From: JAVBKP01 sp031553975
GTDB lineage: Bacteria > Bacillota > Clostridia > Peptostreptococcales > Anaerovoracaceae
Reading direction: 5' to 3'
Assembly: GCA_031553975.1 (NCBI GenBank)
Contig: JAVBKP010000153.1
Coordinates: forward strand, 1-19,347
DNA: 19,347 nt
The notes under the pieces were generated by a model. The model saw only the letters and a program-made list of their open reading frames with translations. It searched no databases and had not been told where the DNA came from. Position 1 is the first letter of the stretch; each line of letters starts with the position of its first letter. Shown here piece by piece: positions 14,879-19,347 of this stretch. The translations under genes were made by a program, and so were the position numbers.

Positions 14879-17107
14879 TTATGAAAATTGAAATTCTTTT
14901 AGCCTAGATTCTAGTCCTGAGAATCTCTCAAGGATTTTATTATTATCTACCATGTTGATTAAAACATTCTCAGATCCTATGAGTATCACTGCTTTTTTTG
15001 CCCTTGTCACCGCTGTATATAGCAGATTTCTGTTGGCAAGCATTGGCGGAAACCATGCCATAGGCATGACCACCAGCGGGAACTCACTGCCTTGACTCTT
15101 ATGCACTGTGACAGCATATGCCAGCTCTAACTCTTCCAATTGGCTGAACTCGTATCTGACAAATCGTTTTTCATCATACACCACATTGACTATACCGTCC
15201 TCTGCATTGATACTGTGAATAAAGCCTAAATCTCCATTGAACACCCCTTGCCCATCAGCCGTGAAGTTGTCCATAGATTTCCATTCCATGTCATAATTGT
15301 TTTTTATTTGCATGACACGATCGCCCTTTCTGAACACTTTGTCTTTGAATTCTTTTTCATCAAGGCCTGGTCCTGGTGGATTTAATATTGCCTGCATTTC
15401 TTTGTTCAGATTTACACTACCTAAGTTTCCTTTTCTGGCAGGCGTTAGTATTTGAATGTCATTGACTGTCATCTCTTTAAAGTATGTGGGCAACCTGTTG
15501 ATGCACAGGTCCTTTATGGTGTCTAATATTGATTTTTCTCCATTTTGCCGTAGCAAGAAAAAATCGGTGCCTTTGCTATTGCACGATGGATAATCTCCTT
15601 TGTTAATCTGATGGGCATTGACTACAATCATGCTCTCCTTGGCTTGCCTAAATATCTCTATGAGCCTGATACTGGTAATCATATCGCTGCCTATTATATC
15701 TCTTAGCACATTGCCTGCCCCTACTGACGGTAACTGGTCGGAATCTCCTACTATAACCAATCTGGTGCCATATGGCATAGCCGCAAGCAGTCCATTCATC
15801 AAAAGAATATCGATCATGGAAGCCTCGTCCACTATCACAGCGTCGCATTCCAGTTGGTTTTCTGCATTCTTGCCAAATCGCATAGTATCTTCATTTTCGG
15901 AATAGGCATATTCCAATAACCGATGTATTGTCTTAGCCTCGCGACCTGTTGTCTCGGTTATTCGTTTGGCTGCCCTGCCTGTAGGCGCTGCTATGGCAAT
16001 CTTTAGCCCACAATTTTCAAATACTTGGATCAGTGTATTGATGGTGGTGGTTTTACCCGTTCCTGGTCCACCTGTTATAACGCAGACACCACTGAGGGTG
16101 GCGGTTTTCACTGCATTTTTTTGATTGTCGGCTAGGACAATGCTTGACTCAGTCTCCACCTTTTTGATCATACCATCTACATCTGCCTGGATATCTTTTG
16201 GCTTTGCCCTACTCAATGTCATCAATTGTTTGCAGACATTTTTTTCGGCATAGGCATAGGAGGGCAGGAATGCCACAGTGCGACCTTGGAGGGTTTCCAG
16301 AGAAATTTCTCCATCTAGTGCCAACAATGTGATCTCATCTTCCACCAAATTCATTTGTATTTCAAGCAGCTCAGCTACTCTTTCACTTAGCAGCTTGTGG
16401 GGGTAGAAGGTATGCCCCTCTGCGGCCATTTTAGACAGCACAAATTTGACCCCAGAGCCTATCCTATAGTGAGAATCTCCCGCTATGCCTAACTTCTCCG
16501 CTATTTGGTCCGCTTTCTTAAAGCCAATGCCAAATAAATCATCGACAAGTCTATATGGATTTTCTCTTACGGCGTTCACTGATTCTGCCCCGTAGACCTT
16601 ATATATTTTCATGGCATATGACGCATTGATTCCATACTTTTGGAAAAAGAGGGCAATCTCTGCGAACTCTCTGTGAATAATGAAAGACTCTGCAATTAGC
16701 TCCGCCTTAGCTGTACCAATTCCTTCTATCTCTGTCAATCTGTTTGGGGTTTCTCTGATGACATCTAATGTTTTCACACCAAATTTTTCTACCATGCTTC
16801 TGGCTGTCTTTGGGCCTACTCCGCGCAAAACCCCTGATGCCAAGAAAACTTCTATTCCATGCAAATCAGAGGGCAAGTTCTCCGTATACTCAGATACGAC
16901 AAACTGCTCTCCATAGTTAGGATGCTTTTTCCACGTGCCTTTCATGGTAACGTCTCTGCCCTTGCTAATGCCCGGCATATAGCCGACTATAGTATATTCC
17001 TCTAGATCCTTCTCGTTTTCCACAACTGCCACGGTATAGGCATTCTCATCGTTATAATATACGACTTCCACTATTATTGCACTTTTTTCTATTAATCCGG
17101 TATCCAT
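14879..17107 (-). CDS. recD2: SF1B 5'-3' DNA helicase RecD2
   Basis: The 742-residue protein is a RecD2-type helicase, the form found in bacteria without RecBCD, active in DNA repair and replication fork maintenance. It has an N-terminal OB-like domain (about 1-75) and tandem helix-hairpin-helix motifs (GVGPKTARSM, IEGIGTAKAELI and LFGIGFKKADQIAEKLG, about 95-205). Walker A GGPGTGKT is at 346-353, followed by the APTGRAAKR loop, Walker B VIVDEASMID, motif III GDSDQLPSVGAG, VTVHKSQGSEFPLV and the final LLYTAVTRAKK arginine-finger motif. Length and motifs are complete. The ATG is 13 nt after the comFC stop, with a modest GAAGG site close by. It probably shares a transcript with yhaM and comFC, and the raiA-type RNA begins directly after its stop. 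Confidence 0.96.
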   Translation of the reverse strand: MDTGLIEKSAIIVEVVYYNDENAYTVAVVENEKDLEEYTIVGYMPGISKGRDVTMKGTWKKHPNYGEQFVVSEYTENLPSDLHGIEVFLASGVLRGVGPKTARSMVEKFGVKTLDVIRETPNRLTEIEGIGTAKAELIAESFIIHREFAEIALFFQKYGINASYAMKIYKVYGAESVNAVRENPYRLVDDLFGIGFKKADQIAEKLGIAGDSHYRIGSGVKFVLSKMAAEGHTFYPHKLLSERVAELLEIQMNLVEDEITLLALDGEISLETLQGRTVAFLPSYAYAEKNVCKQLMTLSRAKPKDIQADVDGMIKKVETESSIVLADNQKNAVKTATLSGVCVITGGPGTGKTTTINTLIQVFENCGLKIAIAAPTGRAAKRITETTGREAKTIHRLLEYAYSENEDTMRFGKNAENQLECDAVIVDEASMIDILLMNGLLAAMPYGTRLVIVGDSDQLPSVGAGNVLRDIIGSDMITSIRLIEIFRQAKESMIVVNAHQINKGDYPSCNSKGTDFFLLRQNGEKSILDTIKDLCINRLPTYFKEMTVNDIQILTPARKGNLGSVNLNKEMQAILNPPGPGLDEKEFKDKVFRKGDRVMQIKNNYDMEWKSMDNFTADGQGVFNGDLGFIHSINAEDGIVNVVYDEKRFVRYEFSQLEELELAYAVTVHKSQGSEFPLVVMPMAWFPPMLANRNLLYTAVTRAKKAVILIGSENVLINMVDNNKILERFSGLESRLKEFQFS

Positions 17108-17120
17108 CTACCTTCTCTTT

Positions 17121-17852
17121 CTATCCGTCAACTTGACCTTGGTTCTTAAAGGCATTTTGTCCCGCTGCAAAGGTGACCACATGCACAATATTGGCACCCG
17201 CTTCTTTTAAGGCCTTCGCGCATCCATCGGCCGTACTTCCTGTTGTATACACATCGTCTACCAGTAGAATCTTTTTCCCTGCAAAATTTTCAGGTAGCGC
17301 TACTTCGAAGGCTTCAAACATATTCTGCCTACGTTCATGGGCCGATAGCTTTGCCATAACTTGGGTTTTTTTACCTCTAATGAGAGATTTTGTATCCATA
17401 GGCAGTCCCATTCTAATGGCAAGGTATTTTGCCATTAACTCTGCTTGGTTGTACCCTCTGCTTTTCTTTTTTTTCTCGTGCATAGGCACAGGCACTACGG
17501 TTTGGTAGCTGCCCACCAATCTGTCAGCTAGAATCGTAGCAAGGTTTTGAGCAATATAGCCTTTACCGCCATATTTAAGCCCATGTATGAGTGGTTTTGT
17601 CATGTCATCATAAACCGCACAGGTATATCCTTTATCGAAGATGTGGTCAATGTCCCTACAATCTGTACATTCTTTTAGTACATACCAGTCTTGCAGAACT
17701 TTGCCACAGGTATGGCAGGTCTTGTTGTTGGCCCATCTAATGGATTTTATACAAGTTTGGCAAAGTCCGTATTCTTCTCCATCTATGACCGCCCCACAGC
17801 ATAAACAATATATATTGGGTGGGTATAGCAAGTCTAAAAATTCCTTAATCAA
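17121..17852 (-). CDS. comFC: ComF family phosphoribosyltransferase-like protein
   Basis: The 243-residue protein has an N-terminal cysteine-rich zinc-binding region (CLCCG, LCQTC, CHTCG, CTDC within residues about 16-78) and a type I phosphoribosyltransferase fold. It also carries the VVPVPMHEKKKKSRGYNQAE segment and the PRPP-loop motif ILLVDDVYTTGST (about 196-208). Family members take part in uptake and processing of single-stranded DNA during natural transformation, but many non-competent bacteria keep the gene. The predicted start is TTG, overlapping the yhaM end by 8 nt, and the start MIKEFLDLLYPP matches the family N terminus. No good ribosome binding site is at ideal distance (an AAGGA is about 12 nt away), so coupling to yhaM is likely. 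Confidence 0.9.
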   Translation of the reverse strand: MIKEFLDLLYPPNIYCLCCGAVIDGEEYGLCQTCIKSIRWANNKTCHTCGKVLQDWYVLKECTDCRDIDHIFDKGYTCAVYDDMTKPLIHGLKYGGKGYIAQNLATILADRLVGSYQTVVPVPMHEKKKKSRGYNQAELMAKYLAIRMGLPMDTKSLIRGKKTQVMAKLSAHERRQNMFEAFEVALPENFAGKKILLVDDVYTTGSTADGCAKALKEAGANIVHVVTFAAGQNAFKNQGQVDG

Positions 17853-18804
17853 TGGGTTTGTATATCCTTCTTCCGTCTAAGGTGAATACCCTCTCGGAAA
17901 AATATCCATGCTCTGTGGAGGATAAAGCCTCTATCATGTCATACATCTTAGCATCTATCATATCCAAATAGTGAAGCATCTCTGCTTCTGGAAAAAGAGG
18001 TTTTTTAGGGCTTCCATACTCAGGCTCATAATGATGGGAGATCAGCATATGCTCTAGCATAATCATCTTCTCTTCACCCATGCCTAGCTCTCTGCCTATG
18101 CGGTCAATAACCTTAACGCCTTGTACTAGGTGTCCTAGCATTTGTCCTTCAAAAGAATAGCCTGAAGCCATACCATACTGGTTCGACTCTATCTCAGTTA
18201 ATTTCTCAATGTCATGGAGTATGATGCCAGCCGTCAACAAGTCTTTGTTTAGATTTGTATATACTTGGCAAAGAGCTAAACCAGATTCTAGCATACGCTT
18301 TATATGATACAAAAGTCCGCTCATAATGGCGTGATGATTTTTAGCAGCTGCTGGATAATACATGAGTTTGTCTCTATTGTCTGTAATCATCTTGTGGCAA
18401 AGGGCTTGTAGCTCCTTGTCTTGCATTGCCATGATTTTTTCCATGATAAAGTCATACATATCTTCAGGCTTTTCTGGTGCTGCTTTGACATAGTCAGTCA
18501 TAACCAAGTTGTCGTTGGACATGCTTTTTCGAATCTTACTAATCCTTACTTGCTTTGCACCATTCCATTCAGTCACACTGCCTCTGATCTTGATAATATC
18601 TCCATCAGAAATTGTTTTGAATATACTTAAGTCTTCCTCTGTAATGTCCCACTGTTTCCCGCTAACATCCCCTGTTTTATCGCACAAGGTCACATCTAAA
18701 TACTGTTTTTTATTGGCTCCTATTTTCACGCCAAAGTTTTTGATCATGAAAAAACTCTGTACGTCTTTCCCTATCTCTAATTCCTCCAAAAAAGTCTCTT
18801 TCAA
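17845..18804 (-). CDS. yhaM: 3'-5' exoribonuclease YhaM
   Basis: YhaM removes nucleotides from the 3' ends of RNA and is typical of Firmicutes. The 319-residue protein has an N-terminal OB-fold nucleic acid domain (about 12-95, with KQYLDVTLCDKTGDVSGKQWD) and an HD phosphohydrolase domain (about 150-300). Candidate metal ligands are His157/158, the GLLYH histidine (167), the HD pair in LHDIEKL (197-198), and the later MLISHHYEPEYGSPKKP segment, which is very typical of YhaM. The start is TTG, placed 5 nt after a strong AGGAGGG site, and no better ATG lies near. It heads the yhaM-comFC-recD2 run and is transcribed from 18831-18930, divergent from nadE. Confidence 0.94.
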   Translation of the reverse strand: MKETFLEELEIGKDVQSFFMIKNFGVKIGANKKQYLDVTLCDKTGDVSGKQWDITEEDLSIFKTISDGDIIKIRGSVTEWNGAKQVRISKIRKSMSNDNLVMTDYVKAAPEKPEDMYDFIMEKIMAMQDKELQALCHKMITDNRDKLMYYPAAAKNHHAIMSGLLYHIKRMLESGLALCQVYTNLNKDLLTAGIILHDIEKLTEIESNQYGMASGYSFEGQMLGHLVQGVKVIDRIGRELGMGEEKMIMLEHMLISHHYEPEYGSPKKPLFPEAEMLHYLDMIDAKMYDMIEALSSTEHGYFSERVFTLDGRRIYKPID

Positions 18805-18830
18805 AATACCCTCCTAATTTGCTTTTTATT

Positions 18831-18836
18831 ATTATA
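18831..18836 (-). promoter_or_regulatory. possible second (proximal) promoter of yhaM with extended -10
   Basis: A minus-strand TGATATAAT lies about 27 bp before the yhaM start codon. It combines a perfect -10 (18831-18836) with the TG of an extended -10. The best -35 (TTGCAT) would be 19 bp away, so it is less convincing than the distal promoter at 18901-18930. Confidence 0.45.
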
Positions 18837-18844
18837 TCATAAGT

Positions 18845-18866
18845 GCAAATTGTTAATGCAATTTGC
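18845..18866. promoter_or_regulatory. 8-bp dyad in the yhaM leader, possible operator or small hairpin
   Basis: GCAAATTG (18845-18852) and CAATTTGC (18859-18866) form a perfect inverted repeat around six bases. It lies between the distal and proximal yhaM promoter elements, so a bound protein could affect the transcript, or the leader RNA could form a small hairpin. AT-rich dyads also occur by chance, so this is tentative. Confidence 0.35.
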
Positions 18867-18900
18867 TACCGAGCGATACAATAAATGCATCTTGGTGTTT

Positions 18901-18930
18901 ATTATACCATGAGTTAAGATTAAATGTCAA
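18901..18930 (-). promoter_or_regulatory. sigma-A promoter of the yhaM-comFC-recD2 unit
   Basis: The minus strand carries a perfect -35 TTGACA (18925-18930), an 18-bp spacer and a perfect -10 TATAAT (18901-18906). The transcript would have a leader of about 90 nt that includes the dyad at 18845-18866. Confidence 0.8.
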
Positions 18931-18971
18931 TTTTTTACAATTCATTCTTTCAGTTTTTCTTGCAAAAGTTT

Positions 18972-19001
18972 TTGTTAGATTGTTATGAATTAGTATATAA
19001 T
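18972..19001 (+). promoter_or_regulatory. sigma-A promoter of nadE
   Basis: On the plus strand -35 TTGTTA (18972-18977), an 18-bp spacer and a perfect -10 TATAAT (18996-19001) precede the NAD synthetase gene by about 50 bp. It is back to back with the yhaM promoter, their -35 boxes being some 40 bp apart. Confidence 0.75.
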
Positions 19002-19051
19002 AGATGTGCTAACTAATAAAGACTAAATATATTTTGTGAGGTATTTTGAAT

Positions 19052-19347
19052 ATGAACATAGGACAAGTTAGGGTTGCTGCCGTCACCCCAAAGCTAAAAA
19101 TTGCCAATACGGACTATAACGTGGATGAGATTTTGGCTTGTGTGAAGACTGCCAGCAAAAAAGGGGCGGGCATTATTGTATTCCCAGAGCTGTCCATAAC
19201 AGGGGCAACTTGTGGTGATGTGTTTTTTCAAGATTTTTTATATCAAAAGAATTTGAAAGGACTTCAAAGAATTGTCAAGGAAACCAAAAAATACAAAGTT
19301 GCTGTTGTGGTGGGTTTTTATCTAAAACTTGAAAATCACTATTATAG
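19052..19347 (+). CDS. nadE: glutamine-dependent NAD+ synthetase, N-terminal part (cut by window end)
   Basis: The frame is open from the ATG to the window end (98 codons), so the gene is partial. The sequence begins MNIGQVRVAAVTPKLKIAN and contains the nitrilase-type glutaminase element GAGIIVFPELSITGATCGDV followed by FFQDFL. In the family the Glu of FPEL is the catalytic glutamate. The TCGD and LF-Q pattern is specific to the two-domain NadE, which amidates nicotinic acid adenine dinucleotide with ammonia from glutamine. A plain carbon-nitrogen hydrolase is less likely. A GAGG site lies 10 nt before the ATG, and an in-frame TTG at 19046 is an alternative start with closer spacing. It is the only plus-strand gene and is divergent from yhaM. 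Confidence 0.88.
   Translation, partial: MNIGQVRVAAVTPKLKIANTDYNVDEILACVKTASKKGAGIIVFPELSITGATCGDVFFQDFLYQKNLKGLQRIVKETKKYKVAVVVGFYLKLENHYY

Overview
This window looks like a chromosomal segment of a low-GC anaerobic Firmicute, most likely class Clostridia (perhaps Lachnospirales). The evidence is AT-rich sequence, AGGAGG-type ribosome binding sites, frequent TTG starts, sigma-A promoters close to consensus, and family-typical protein sets: CdaA-CdaR-GlmM, long HPF, RecD2, YhaM and DUF342/FapA. Nothing indicates a phage, an insertion sequence or a CRISPR array. All genes but one lie on the minus strand, so the window is best read from right to left.

Right edge (18805-19347): a divergent intergenic region drives the 5' end of a glutamine-dependent NAD+ synthetase gene (nadE, plus strand, cut by the window end) and, on the minus strand, yhaM. 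The block yhaM-comFC-recD2 is tightly packed (an 8-nt overlap, then a 13-nt gap). It is followed at once by a 224-bp region whose ends form a perfect 20-bp inverted repeat. From its position just upstream of hpf (raiA), its size and its foldability I call it a raiA-motif structured RNA. hpf then has its own consensus promoter and terminator.

Middle (6274-13980): one consensus promoter precedes cdaA-cdaR-glmM-glmS and a U32-family gene broken into two overlapping reading frames. This run joins c-di-AMP synthesis, its regulator, and the GlcN-6-P/GlcN-1-P steps of peptidoglycan precursor synthesis. The glmM-glmS gap is only 25 bp, so the usual glmS ribozyme has no room there.

Left part (186-6255): a co-directional five-gene group encodes FapA/DUF342 paralogue 2, a J-domain protein with a degenerate GGDEF domain that keeps its inhibitory-site RxxD, a FliK-like protein, a stand-alone FlhB C-terminal-domain protein lacking the NPTH cleavage motif, and FapA/DUF342 paralogue 1. 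A strong hairpin terminator ends the group. No other flagellar or type III export gene is in the window. This is the best candidate here for an uncharacterised system: FliK-like and FlhB-CC-like partners placed between two beta-helical proteins and next to a possible c-di-GMP-sensing co-chaperone.

Left edge (1-165): a near-perfect minus-strand promoter with an A/T-rich upstream tract and a boxA-like leader points off the window and probably belongs to an rRNA operon.
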